Source of the DNA: Pseudoxanthomonas sp. Root65
Lineage (GTDB): Bacteria > Pseudomonadota > Gammaproteobacteria > Xanthomonadales > Xanthomonadaceae
NCBI RefSeq assembly: GCF_001427635.1
Contig: NZ_LMHA01000001.1
Location: 2,145,133 to 2,209,132, forward strand
Length of the DNA stretch: 64,000 nt
Direction of reading: 5' to 3'
The position numbers and the translations under genes were made by a program. The notes under the pieces are model-generated. The model was not told the DNA's origin. It saw nothing but the letters and a program-made list of their open reading frames with translations, and made no database searches. This document shows positions 37,837-47,828 of the stretch, piece by piece. Each line of letters begins with the position of its first letter. The first letter of the stretch is position 1.

Positions 37837-38391
37837 TCAGCCTAGAGGCTGGAGGGTGCAGCTGGTAACGAGCTCCTGCCGGTATCCCACCATCAACCAA
37901 GTGCCATCGCCCTGCCTGGTGTAGTTGGACACGGTCTGAACGTTTTGGGAGCAAACGCTGATCGACACGGTGCTACCCGGCGGCATGTTCGCGTATTCGG
38001 GGCCAAGATTCCCAATGCAGCCGGCGTAGTTGCACCCGCCCAAGGACGCGATCCCATTTGTAGGTCGCCTGCCGGCTCCACAAGCAACGGAATCGACCTG
38101 GATGCGGATGGTGTCCGCGCCTTCGGGGACGATCGCTCTCTGCTCCTTCGCTACCCCGATGGATTTGGTCATGTCTACATTGCGGGAGAACTCGCGATTG
38201 AGGTCCGCTGCAATTCGCACAAATTCCTTGTCGGATCGACGGTAGTTGTAGGTGCTCACGTCCGCGCTGCAGTGCTCGACCTTGGCCACTGGAGAGGCGC
38301 CAATCCCTGCAGCGTGAGAGGGCGGGGAAGGCACGAGTGATGCGGTTGCTACGCTAGCCAGAAGAGCTCCAATCAGAAGTCCGTTCTTCAT
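37837..38391 (-). CDS. Orphan secreted protein, unknown function
   Basis: A 184-residue protein with a signal peptide (MKNGLLIGALLASVATASL.., cut after SHAA) and about six Cys in the mature part (KVEHCSADV, DSVACGAG, GGCNYAGCIG, VSVC-like ISVCSQN, VTSCTLQ), which suggests a disulfide-bonded periplasmic or secreted protein. I recognise no family. GGAG lies nine bases before the start at 38391 and a strong terminator follows the gene, so it looks intact and expressed as a single unit. It lies within the tRNA-Lys island and has codon use less G+C biased than its neighbours, consistent with acquisition. Confidence 0.72.
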   Translation of the reverse strand: MKNGLLIGALLASVATASLVPSPPSHAAGIGASPVAKVEHCSADVSTYNYRRSDKEFVRIAADLNREFSRNVDMTKSIGVAKEQRAIVPEGADTIRIQVDSVACGAGRRPTNGIASLGGCNYAGCIGNLGPEYANMPPGSTVSISVCSQNVQTVSNYTRQGDGTWLMVGYRQELVTSCTLQPLG

Positions 38392-38435
38392 TTTGAATCT
38401 CCGTAAAAAATGAAATCGTCCATACATCTATTTGA

Positions 38436-38468
38436 TGCGAAAGCTTGAACGAGTGGCTCGCTTTCGCA
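38436..38468. promoter_or_regulatory. Inverted repeat upstream of the orphan secreted gene
   Basis: TGCGAAAG (38436-38443) and CTTTCGCA (38461-38468) are perfect reverse complements 17 bases apart, located 45-77 bases upstream of the gene start at 38391. It could be an operator or a leader hairpin. Its function is not known. Confidence 0.35.
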
Positions 38469-38609
38469 ACTCACTATCTCGCATCGTGCCAGTCTGAAAG
38501 TCGCCGTCTGTCGGTTGCGTGCTTGCAATTCGCTACACATAGATACGTAAACAGAGGTAGAAACGAGCCATGGAGCTGATTGTGCGCACTCCAAAGAAGT
38601 GCAGCGTGT

Positions 38610-38975
38610 TCAAGTGACGTCGGATGGCTTTACACGCGGAACGCTCAGGTCGTAGACCTTCATCATGGCGGGACTTACGCCGAGCGCGGTCTGCTTGTCG
38701 GCGACGTTGCCCTCGGTGTCAGTGCCGCCCTGGCGCTTCAGGTCGTGCAGGTTGAAGCGCTGCTCGTCGGAGATCACACCATCGCGGATCGAGGCTTTGA
38801 TCAGTCGCTGCCAAGCGCTGTCCGGGCCGTCCTTGGTGAGCGGCTCGCCGTCTTCGGGCAGGAACAGGAAGCGCGCCTCCAGGCGCAGCTGCAGCGGTTG
38901 CTGGCGGCGCTCGATGACAGCGAAACTTCCATGGCGCCCCTTTTGCCCTGAAGGCTGATACCAGGAGCCGGCCAC
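38610..38975 (-). pseudogene. C-terminal remnant of a tyrosine recombinase/integrase
   Basis: The minus-strand frame ends with SAWQRLIKASIRDGVISDEQ, RFNLHDLKRQGGTDTEGN, DKQTALG and MMKVYDLSVPRVKP. This matches the C-terminal catalytic part of a family of phage-type integrases, including the tyrosine in VYDLS and the HDLKR box. The N-terminal domains and the first catalytic Arg are missing, and the usual SGH motif before MM reads LGVS, so the His is lost. Only about 100 residues of a roughly 350-residue enzyme remain. It reads toward tRNA-Lys, where an integrase of an element integrated there would lie. It is not functional. Confidence 0.8.
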
Positions 38976-39174
38976 GTTTCAAAAACCAATGGCGTATTGG
39001 GCCCTCAGGACCTTCTATTATCGGACCCGACCTAAGCCTCCCCACTAAATTTCCTGGCGGCCTTTGCCGGTGCTCCGGGCGCCCCCATATCCCTGTCGAC
39101 GCTGCGCGGGCCAGGCTCGCCAGTCCCGATGCTTGCCGCCTTCGCGGCACACACCAACTCCCCAGGTGCCCCCC

Positions 39175-41217
39175 ATGACCAACCCCCTGCTCGACTTCTC
39201 CGGCCTGCCGCGCTTCGACGCCATCCGACCCGAGCACATCGCGCCCGCCATCGACCAGTTGCTGGCCGAGGCCGAGGCCGCCGTGAGAGCGGCGGAAGCC
39301 GTGGTCCCGGTGACCTGGGACGCCTTCGTCGTGCCGCTGGATGACGCCACCGAGCGTCTGGCCCGCGCCTGGAACCAGGTGACCCATCTGGAAGCGGTGA
39401 CCAACACTCCCGCGCTGCGCAGCGCCTACAACGTCCAGTTGCCCAAGGTGACGCGCTTCTGGAGCGCGCTGGGCCAGAACCTGGCCCTGTTCGACCAGTA
39501 CCGCGCGCTGGCCGATGCGCCCGAAGCGGCGCAGTACGACGAGGCGCGCCGCAAGGTGCTCGAAAACGCACTGCGCGACTTCCGGCTGGGCGGCGCCGAG
39601 CTGCCGGATGAGCAGAAGGCCCGCTTCGCCGAGGTGAAGGAAGAACTGGCCGGCCTGTCGGCAAAGTTCTCGCAGAACGTGCTGGATGCCACCGACGAGT
39701 ACGAGTTCTGGATCAAGGACAAGCAGCACCTCGGAGGCCTGCCGGCCGACGTGGTGGCGGCCGCGCGCGCGGCGGCCAAGGCCGACGACGAGCCGGGTTG
39801 GAAGTTCACCCTGCAGATGCCGTGCTACCTGCCGGTGCAGGCGTACGCCGACGATCGCGCGCTGCGCGAGACGCTGTACCACGCCAATGCGGTGCGCGCG
39901 TCCGAACTGGCGGACAACGAGGCGCTCGACAACTCCACGCTGATCGACCGCATCCTCGCCCTGCGCGCCGAACTCGCCGCGCTGCTCGGCTTCGCCAGCT
40001 ACGCCGATTACTCGCTGGCCACCAAGATGGCCGACACCCCGGATGAGGTGCTGGCATTCCTGCGCGACCTGGCCGTACGCGCCAGGCCGCATGCGCAGCG
40101 CGACCGCGAGGAATTGGAAGCCTTCGCGCGCGAACAACTCGGCCTGGAAACGCTCGAAGCCTGGGACCTCGCCTACGCCAGCGAGAAGCTCAAGCAGGCG
40201 CGCTACAGCTTCTCGGCGCAGGAAGTGAAACAGTACTTCACCGAGCCGGCAGTCCTCGCCGGCCTGTTCGGCGTGATCAATGATCTTTACGGCCTGCGCG
40301 TCGAGCAGGACGAAGCCCCCACCTGGCATCCCGACGTGCGCTTCTATCGCCTAGTCGATGGCGATAACGCGCTGGTGGGCCAGTTCTACCTCGATCTGTA
40401 TGCCCGCGAAGGCAAGCGCGGCGGTGCGTGGATGGACGACTGCCGCAACCGCCGTGACACCGCGCACGGCACGCAGACGCATGCTGTACAAACACCTGTC
40501 GTCTATCTGGTCTGCAACTTCGGCAAGGGCATGGACGGCAAGCCGGCGACCTTCAGCCACCACGATGTGACCACGCTGTTCCACGAAATGGGTCACGGCC
40601 TGCACCAGTTGCTGACGCAGGTGGGCGAGTTGGGCGTGGCCGGCATCAACGGCGTGGAATGGGATGCGGTGGAGCTGCCCAGCCAGTTCATGGAGAACTT
40701 CTGCTGGGAATGGGCGCGCGTGCAGGCGATGACCGCGCACGTGGACACCGGCGAGCCGCTGCCGCGTGCGCTGTTCGACAAGATGGTCGCGGCCAAGAAC
40801 TACCAGAGCGGCATGGCGACGGTCCGCCAGCTGGAGTTCGGTCTGTTCGACATGCAGCTGCACAGCGGCTTCGATGCGGCCGACGACACCGTGCTCGCGC
40901 TGCTGGACCGGGTGCGTGCGGAGGTGGCGGTGAACATCCCGCCCGCGTTCAACCGCTTCCCGCACCAGTTCAGCCACATCTTCGCCGGCGGTTACGGCGC
41001 GGGGTACTACAGCTACAAGTGGGCCGAGGTGCTCAGCGCCGATGCCTACGAGGCCTTCGAGGAGGCGCCCGCCCTGGTCGCGGACACCGGTGCGCGTTTC
41101 CGCCGGGAGGTGCTGGCACGGGGCGGAAGCCGGGCGGCGGCCGACAACTTCCGCGCGTTCCGCGGGCGTGCGCCGCGGATCGATGCCCTGCTGCGCCATT
41201 CGGGCATGGCGGGATGA
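39175..41217 (+). CDS. prlC: Oligopeptidase A (M3 metallopeptidase)
   Basis: A 680-residue cytoplasmic zinc peptidase. The active site is HEMGH at 470-474 (H470, E471, H474), with the third ligand region ENFCWEWARVQ downstream, and the C-terminal HQFSHIFAGGYGAGYYSYKW typical of M3 enzymes. It degrades short peptides, including cleaved signal peptides. The start at 39175 (MTNPLLDFSGLPRFDAIRPEHI) is conserved; upstream codons run into the island boundary. No clear ribosome-binding site is visible. It is the first chromosomal gene after the tRNA-Lys island. Confidence 0.96.
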   Translation: MTNPLLDFSGLPRFDAIRPEHIAPAIDQLLAEAEAAVRAAEAVVPVTWDAFVVPLDDATERLARAWNQVTHLEAVTNTPALRSAYNVQLPKVTRFWSALGQNLALFDQYRALADAPEAAQYDEARRKVLENALRDFRLGGAELPDEQKARFAEVKEELAGLSAKFSQNVLDATDEYEFWIKDKQHLGGLPADVVAAARAAAKADDEPGWKFTLQMPCYLPVQAYADDRALRETLYHANAVRASELADNEALDNSTLIDRILALRAELAALLGFASYADYSLATKMADTPDEVLAFLRDLAVRARPHAQRDREELEAFAREQLGLETLEAWDLAYASEKLKQARYSFSAQEVKQYFTEPAVLAGLFGVINDLYGLRVEQDEAPTWHPDVRFYRLVDGDNALVGQFYLDLYAREGKRGGAWMDDCRNRRDTAHGTQTHAVQTPVVYLVCNFGKGMDGKPATFSHHDVTTLFHEMGHGLHQLLTQVGELGVAGINGVEWDAVELPSQFMENFCWEWARVQAMTAHVDTGEPLPRALFDKMVAAKNYQSGMATVRQLEFGLFDMQLHSGFDAADDTVLALLDRVRAEVAVNIPPAFNRFPHQFSHIFAGGYGAGYYSYKWAEVLSADAYEAFEEAPALVADTGARFRREVLARGGSRAAADNFRAFRGRAPRIDALLRHSGMAG

Positions 41218-41266
41218 TGCTCGGCCTCAGGGACGGAATGCCGCCCGAAAGCCCGTCCCGCGGGGT

Positions 41267-41295
41267 TTGACCCGACCTGTAAACGTTTTCATAAT
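41267..41295 (+). promoter_or_regulatory. Promoter with LacI-type operator before the beta-glucosidase gene
   Basis: TTGACC (41267-41272) and CATAAT (41290-41295) with a 17-base spacer make a good sigma-70 promoter, 41 bp upstream of the ATG. TGTAAACGTTTTCA at 41278-41291 lies within the spacer and into the -10. It is a near-perfect palindrome centred on the CG step used by LacI-family repressors (TGnAAACGTTTnCA). This implies repression relieved by a sugar. No LacI-family gene is in the window. Confidence 0.8.
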
Positions 41296-41336
41296 GGCTC
41301 CCCCGTAACACCCGCGTTTCCGGGAGGATCGCCTAC

Positions 41337-43523
41337 ATGCCGCATCAGCGAAGGATCGAAGGCCTGATCGCCGAGATGACGCTGGAGGAAAAGATCGGCC
41401 AGCTCGGTGCCTTCGCCGACGCACTGCGGCCGTTCGCCTTCGACGTCAATCCGGAGACCTTCGCCCGCGATGCCGAGCAGGTGCGCGAGCAGATCCGCAG
41501 CGGGCGCGTCGGCGCCCTGTTCAACGGCGTGGGCGCGGCGGAAGGCCGCGAGGCGCAGCGCATCGCGGTGGAAGAGAGCCGGCTCGGCATTCCGCTGCTG
41601 CTGGGCGCCGACGTCATCCACGGCATGCGCACGGTGTTCCCGATCCCGCTGGGCGAAGCCGCCAGCTTCGAGCCCGACCTGGCCGAGCGCACCGCGCGCG
41701 CCACCGCGAAGGAAGCCACGGCGGCCGGCATCCACTGGACCTTCGCGCCGATGGTCGATGTCGCGCGCGACCAGCGCTGGGGCCGCGTCGCCGAAACCTC
41801 CGGCGAGGATGTCTACCTGTCCTGTGAATTCGCCGCCGCCCGCGTGCGCGGTTTCCAGGGCGATGACCTGACCGCCGCCGATTCGCTGCTCACCACGCCC
41901 AAGCACTTCGCCGCCTACGGCGCGATCTCCGCCGGCCTGGATTACAACTTCGTCGACATGGCGCCGCAGACGCTGCGCGACGTGCACCTGCCGCCGTTCA
42001 AAGCGGCGATCGATGCCGGCGCGCTGACGCTGATGAGTTCGTTCAACGACATCAACGGCGTGCCGGCCTCGGCCAACCGCGAGCTGCTGACCGACCTGCT
42101 GCGCGGCGAGTGGAAGTTCGAGGGCTTCGTCGTCTCCGACTACACCTCCGACCTGGAACTGATCGCGCACGGCTATGCCAGCGACGAAGCCGATGCGGCG
42201 CAGAAGGCGTTGTCGGCCGGCCTGGACATGAGCCTGCAGAGCGGCATCTACGCCGGCCATGTCGCCGCGCTGGTCGAGCAAGGCCGGCTGTCGATGGCGC
42301 AGGTGGATGAGGCCGTGCGCCGCGTGCTGTACGTCAAGGCCGCGGTCGGCCTGTTCGACGATCCCTACCGCTGCCTCGACGCCGAGCGCGAAGCCGACCA
42401 GTCGCACATCGCCGCCCACGACGCGCTGGCGCGCGACTGCGCGCGCCGCTCCATCGTGCTGTTGAAGAACGACGGCGACCTGTTGCCGCTGAAGAAGGCC
42501 GGCCAGCGCATCGCGCTGATCGGGCCGTTCGCGCAGGACACCGCCAACCTCGGTGGCTGCTGGAACATCTTCGGCGATGCCGCGCGCATGGTGGATGTGG
42601 AAACCGGTGTGCGCGCCGCGCTGGCCGATCCGTCTGCGCTGGTGGTCGTGCCGGGAAGCGATATCGAAGAGGCCGTCGATGGCGGCATCGATGCGGCGGT
42701 CGCCGCCGCGCGCGATGCCGACGTGGTGCTGCTGGCCGTGGGCGAGCCGCACGAATTCTCCGGCGAAGCGCAATCGCGCACGCAGATCGTGCTGCCCGCC
42801 GCGCAGCAGGCGCTGGCCGACGCGGTCGCCGCCACTGGCACGCCGATGGTCGTCGTGCTGCGCAATGGCCGCGCGCTGGCGCTGGAAGGCGCCGTGCGCG
42901 AGGCGCAGGCGATCCTGGTGGGCTGGTTCCTGGGCACGCAGACCGGGCCGGCGATCGCCGACGTGGTGTTCGGCGACTACAACCCGTCCGCGCGCCTGCC
43001 GGTGAGTTTTCCGCAGGACGCCGGCCAGCAGCCGTACTTCTACAACCATCCCGCCACTGGCCGTCCCAACGTGCCGGGTACGCCGCGCTTCTTCCAGACG
43101 CGCTGGCGCGAGGTCAGCCACGCCGCGCTGTATCCGTTCGGCCATGGCCTGTCGTACACCCGCTTCGACTACGGCGTGCCGCAGCTCGATACGCAGACGC
43201 TGGGCTGGAACGACACGCTGACCGTCCGCACGCGCATCACCAACAGCGGCACGCGGGCAGGCGAGGACGTGGTGCAGCTGTACCTGCGCGACCGCACCGC
43301 CAGCCGCGTGCGTCCGGTGCGCGAACTGAAGCGCTTCCGCAAGATCGCGCTGGCCGCGGGCGAAGCGCAGGACGTGGTGTTCACGCTGCAGCGCGCCGAT
43401 CTCGAGTTCCACGGCGTCGACAACCGTCCGGTCGCCGAGCCGGGCCTGTTCGATCTGTGGGTGTCGCCGTCGGCGGCGACGGGCGAGGCGGTCAGCTTCG
43501 AGCTGCTGCCGGCTGAGCGCTAG
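41337..43523 (+). CDS. bglX: Beta-glucosidase, glycoside hydrolase family 3
   Basis: A 728-residue GH3 enzyme. The N-terminal TIM-barrel domain (about 1-320) carries LLTTPKHFAAYG and the nucleophile D268 in GFVVSDYTSD. The alpha/beta sandwich (about 350-560) and the C-terminal fibronectin-III-like domain (about 630-720) follow. It resembles BglX in order and length but has no signal peptide, so it is probably cytoplasmic and acts on imported beta-glucosides or cello-/laminari-oligosaccharides. A LacI-type operator sits in its promoter. Its stop overlaps the stop of the convergent gene by three bases. Confidence 0.92.
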   Translation: MPHQRRIEGLIAEMTLEEKIGQLGAFADALRPFAFDVNPETFARDAEQVREQIRSGRVGALFNGVGAAEGREAQRIAVEESRLGIPLLLGADVIHGMRTVFPIPLGEAASFEPDLAERTARATAKEATAAGIHWTFAPMVDVARDQRWGRVAETSGEDVYLSCEFAAARVRGFQGDDLTAADSLLTTPKHFAAYGAISAGLDYNFVDMAPQTLRDVHLPPFKAAIDAGALTLMSSFNDINGVPASANRELLTDLLRGEWKFEGFVVSDYTSDLELIAHGYASDEADAAQKALSAGLDMSLQSGIYAGHVAALVEQGRLSMAQVDEAVRRVLYVKAAVGLFDDPYRCLDAEREADQSHIAAHDALARDCARRSIVLLKNDGDLLPLKKAGQRIALIGPFAQDTANLGGCWNIFGDAARMVDVETGVRAALADPSALVVVPGSDIEEAVDGGIDAAVAAARDADVVLLAVGEPHEFSGEAQSRTQIVLPAAQQALADAVAATGTPMVVVLRNGRALALEGAVREAQAILVGWFLGTQTGPAIADVVFGDYNPSARLPVSFPQDAGQQPYFYNHPATGRPNVPGTPRFFQTRWREVSHAALYPFGHGLSYTRFDYGVPQLDTQTLGWNDTLTVRTRITNSGTRAGEDVVQLYLRDRTASRVRPVRELKRFRKIALAAGEAQDVVFTLQRADLEFHGVDNRPVAEPGLFDLWVSPSAATGEAVSFELLPAER

Positions 43524-43972
43524 GGGCGCGGCGCGCCGCGCATCATCGGGCCGCCGGGGTAGCCACCGTAGGGCCCGTAGTAGCCGCCGGGGCCGTCGTA
43601 ACGGTCGACGTTGATGTTGAAGTTGAACGTGCGCGGCTTGCCTTCGTCGTCGTACGTGGTCTTGCACAGGTTGAGGTTGACCGCGTTGTAGGTGCTGCGG
43701 CCATGCCCCTTGCTGTAACCGATGCCGGTGGTCACGCTGCCCGACACGCCGTCGCCATCGTCGTCGCCGTAGTACACGCAGGGATCGACAGGGACGGGCG
43801 GTGCTGCGTCCTTCACGCGCGCCGGCTGCCGGTCGCCGTACCAGGTGCCGGGCGGATCCTTCGCATGGGTCGCGGATGCGGGAAGGCTGAGGTCCAGGGC
43901 TTCCGCACTGGATTGCGCCAGGGCGGGCGCCGTGGCCAGCAGGGCCAGCAGAATGGCGGGCAGGGTCTTCAT
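43520..43972 (-). CDS. Small secreted protein, Gly/Tyr/Pro-rich C-terminus
   Basis: A 150-residue protein with a signal peptide (MKTLPAILLALLATAPALA). The mature part has two Cys (DPCVYYGD, LNLCKTTYD), an acidic turn DDDGDGVSG and a tail rich in Gly, Tyr and Pro. I recognise no family. The start at 43972 opens the signal peptide; the open frame runs 48 codons further upstream without support. It is convergent with bglX, the two stops overlapping. Likely periplasmic or surface-exposed; function unknown. Confidence 0.75.
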   Translation of the reverse strand: MKTLPAILLALLATAPALAQSSAEALDLSLPASATHAKDPPGTWYGDRQPARVKDAAPPVPVDPCVYYGDDDGDGVSGSVTTGIGYSKGHGRSTYNAVNLNLCKTTYDDEGKPRTFNFNINVDRYDGPGGYYGPYGGYPGGPMMRGAPRP

Positions 43973-44075
43973 GGGGAATCCCGGAGCGGCGGGCCGCCGG
44001 CTGGCGGACCTGAAAGGCAACCTAACAGCCGTGGATTGAACGTCGGCTGATACGGATGGCTGCGGGCAGGGAACT

Positions 44076-45869
<1,794 letters not shown>

Positions 45870-45983
45870 GGGGACAGGATACCGTGGTGCGGAGTGTCGG
45901 ACCGGTTTTCGGGCGCCTGGGGATATCGGAAATAGGAGGGGCGAGGGGTAGGAGTTCATCCTGATTCGAGCGGGCCGCATTAG

Positions 45984-46172
45984 GCCCCTCTCCCTGCGGC
46001 GACCGAAGGAAGTCCCCGTGGGAGAGAGGGGCTGGGGAGAGGGCCAACGGAGCCCGTGTCTTCGATCTGTCCATGGTCGATACCGCATCGGCGATGGCGT
46101 TTCGCTAATCCGGCGGGTTTTGGAGCCCCTCTCCCTGTGGGAGAGGGGTTGGGGGGAGGGCCAACGAAGTCC
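45984..46172. repeat. Two CTCTCCC-family repeats, left side of the repeat block
   Basis: Unit 1 (45984-46056) is GCCCCTCTCCC, an inserted stretch GCGGCGACCGAAGGAAGTCC, then GGGAGAGAGGGG and GGGGAGAGGGCCAACGGAG. Unit 2 (46125-46172) is the same without the insert: GCCCCTCTCCC, two bases, GGGAGAGGGG and GGGCCAACGAAGTCC. Both point the same way. Inverted partners lie at 46903-46980 and 47043-47120. Confidence 0.85.
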
Positions 46173-46260
46173 ATGTCTTCGCTCTCCATGATGTTTCCCG
46201 CATGCGCTATGGGTTTTGGCTCCCTGGCCTTGCGGGATGGGGCTCTCTTCCCGGACGTAT

Positions 46261-46814
46261 GGTGCCGCTCGCCGCGGGGACCCTACTTGACCAGCCATTC
46301 GGCTGTTGAAAAGCGCCTCTTTGCTTGTGCAAAGAAAAGTAGGCAAAAGAAAGCACACCCCGGCGGTCCGCCCGCCGCAAGCGGCGGGTGCGCAGTCCCG
46401 GCGGGAATTTTCGTAAGGGCCATCCTGGCCCATACGAAAACGGCGCACGTCCTGTGCGCCGCCCATGCGGGGTTTTACCCGCCGGGACTGCCGGACCTCA
46501 GGGGGGCCAGGAGCCGAAGTAGACGCGTTCGAGCACGCAATCTGCTCTGCTGTTGCTCCTGCTTTTGGGTCCCCATGAGGCACGGCGGGTGGGCCGGGTA
46601 AAACCCGAAGGGCGCCGCCCCGGATGGGCGGCGTTTTCGTATGGCACAGGGATGTGCCTTACGAAAATCCCGGACCACTCGCGGACCCGGAGCGCGCAGC
46701 GCGGAGGGCGTGCCGCCTGGGGTGTGTTTCTTTGATTCTTTCTTTGCACAAGCAAAGAAGCGCTTTTCAACAGCCGAATGGCTGGTCAAGTAGGGCCCCC
46801 GCGGCGAGCGGCAC
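46261..46814. repeat. 550-base imperfect palindrome formed by two inverted structured repeats (copies B and C)
   Basis: The left arm begins GGTGCCGCTCGCCGCGGGG (46261) and runs through GACCAGCCATTCGGCTGTTG and TTTGCTTGTGCAAAG to GAAAGCACACCCC (46351). The reverse complement runs from 46720 to 46814. Inside lie two hairpin groups. Copy B (46392-46491) has a perfect 14-pair outer stem, GCAGTCCCGGCGGG with CCCGCCGGGACTGC, enclosing two hairpins (46408-46440 and 46441-46461). Copy C, inverted, has hairpins at 46613-46633 and 46634-46667. GGA-bearing loops are on the minus strand in B and the plus strand in C. It lies between recQ and dps. No coding capacity is credible. Confidence 0.85.
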
Positions 46815-46902
46815 TACCTCCAAGGAAAGAAAAGCGCGTCCCGTCAGGCCATCAAAAACAGAGCCCGTCGCGGATCTGGTGGCCGCCAACGCAGGGCGAA
46901 GG

Positions 46903-47120
46903 CACGGACTTCGTTTGGCCCTCACCCCAACCCCTCTCTCCCACGGGGACTTCCTTCGGTCGCCGCAGGGAGAGGGGCTTCAGAGCCCGCGTGGCCAGCG
47001 AAGCGTCATCGGGGATGTGGTGTGAATACGAGCGGATCGGAGGCACGGACTTCGTTGGCCCTCTCCCCAACCCCTCTCTCCCACGGGGACTTCCTCCGGT
47101 CGCCGCGGGGAGAGGGGCTT
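46903..47120. repeat. Two inverted CTCTCCC-family repeats, right side of the repeat block
   Basis: Units at 46903-46980 and 47043-47120 are reverse complements of the left-side unit with the insert. Each contains GGACTTCGTT(T)GGCCCTC, CCCCTCTCTCCC, GGGGACTTCCT(T/C)CGGTCGCCGC and GGGAGAGGGGCTT. They make the whole 45.98-47.12 kb region nearly symmetric about 46.53 kb. The second unit ends just before the dps terminator. Confidence 0.85.
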
Positions 47121-47137
47121 TGAGGGGCCGAAAGCAA

Positions 47138-47160
47138 AACGCCCGGACCAGCCGGGCGTT
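47138..47160 (-). terminator. Terminator of dps
   Basis: AACGCCCGG (47138-47146) and CCGGGCGTT (47152-47160) make a nine-pair stem with a five-base loop. On the minus strand it is followed by TTGCTTT. It begins 22 bases after the dps stop codon. Confidence 0.85.
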
Positions 47161-47182
47161 CTGCGCTCTACTCGGGCATGGC

Positions 47183-47740
47183 TTACTGCAGCAGCGAGCG
47201 CAGCATCCACGCGTACTTCTCGTGCGTCTGCAGACGCTGCGTCAGCAGGTCCTCGGTCGGGGCATCGTCGGCGTCGTCGGCGATGTCCAGCACCTTGCGG
47301 GCCGTGCGACAGACCGCCTCGTTGCCCACCACCAACTGGCGGACCATCTCGCGCCAGTCGGCGCTGTCGGTCAGGCCGGGCTCTTCCGGGATCGAGGTGA
47401 GGCTGACGAACTCGCGGTACGAACCCGGCGCATTGAACCCCAGCGCGCGGATGCGCTCGGCGATCTCGTCCAGCGCCGTCCACTGCTCGGTGTACTGGGT
47501 CTCGAACATCGTGTGCAGCGAATTGAACATCGCGCCGGTGATGTTCCAGTGGAAATTGTGGGTCTTCAGGTACAGCGTGTAGCTGTCGGCGAGGAAGCGC
47601 GACAGGCCGTCGGCGATCTTCTTGCGTTCGCCGCTGCTGATCCCGATATCGATGTTCGGTGCCGACGGGGCTGCCGCCAGCGGCGCCGCCACGGAGGCGG
47701 CCTTGGTCTTCTTGGCGGGCTTGGGCTTGGTCTTGGCCAT
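47183..47740 (-). CDS. dps: Dps-family DNA-binding ferritin
   Basis: A 185-residue Dps/starvation-inducible ferritin. The Lys/Ala-rich N-terminal tail (MAKTKPKPAKKTKAA) could bind DNA. The four-helix core has the ferroxidase pattern YTLYLKTHNFHWNITGAMFNSLHTMFE and DEIAERIRALG, with His and acidic residues in the usual places. It stores iron and removes hydrogen peroxide. AGGAG precedes the start at 47740, and a terminator follows at 47138-47160. The gene is divergent from hrpA across 88 bases. Confidence 0.93.
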   Translation of the reverse strand: MAKTKPKPAKKTKAASVAAPLAAAPSAPNIDIGISSGERKKIADGLSRFLADSYTLYLKTHNFHWNITGAMFNSLHTMFETQYTEQWTALDEIAERIRALGFNAPGSYREFVSLTSIPEEPGLTDSADWREMVRQLVVGNEAVCRTARKVLDIADDADDAPTEDLLTQRLQTHEKYAWMLRSLLQ

Positions 47741-47828
47741 GCGGAATCTCCTGAGGGTGGGTTGAGGCGGCACAATAGACACACTAGAACATGTGGCGTG
47801 AGCAAAAAGTTTCAACCGCTTGCCGTAA

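Larger units (their letters stand above)
37652..39060. mobile_element. Remnant of an integrated element at tRNA-Lys
   Basis: Between the tRNA 3' end and prlC lie about 1.4 kb of visibly lower G+C with an orphan secreted protein, a degenerate integrase C-terminus and no housekeeping gene. This is the pattern of an island that entered at the tRNA and then decayed. I find no second copy of the tRNA 3' end in the island, so the distal attachment site was lost or is too diverged. The right boundary is set only by the return to normal composition near 39060. Confidence 0.6.

Noticed and set aside
38976..39174. Search for a second copy of the tRNA-Lys 3' end as a distal attachment site
   Set aside because: No stretch resembling GGTTCGAATCCTTCACGG was found between the integrase remnant and prlC.
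46056..46601. A 181-codon frame through the 46-kb repeat block, and others on the minus strand (46475-46789)
   Set aside because: They translate the dispersed repeats, have no upstream signals or domain, and equivalent peptides arise wherever the repeat occurs.
46261..46814. Considered as an insertion sequence or MITE with terminal inverted repeats
   Set aside because: No transposase and no visible target-site duplication. Internal structure is two inverted copies of a hairpin-rich repeat, so it is reported as a repeat rather than an IS.
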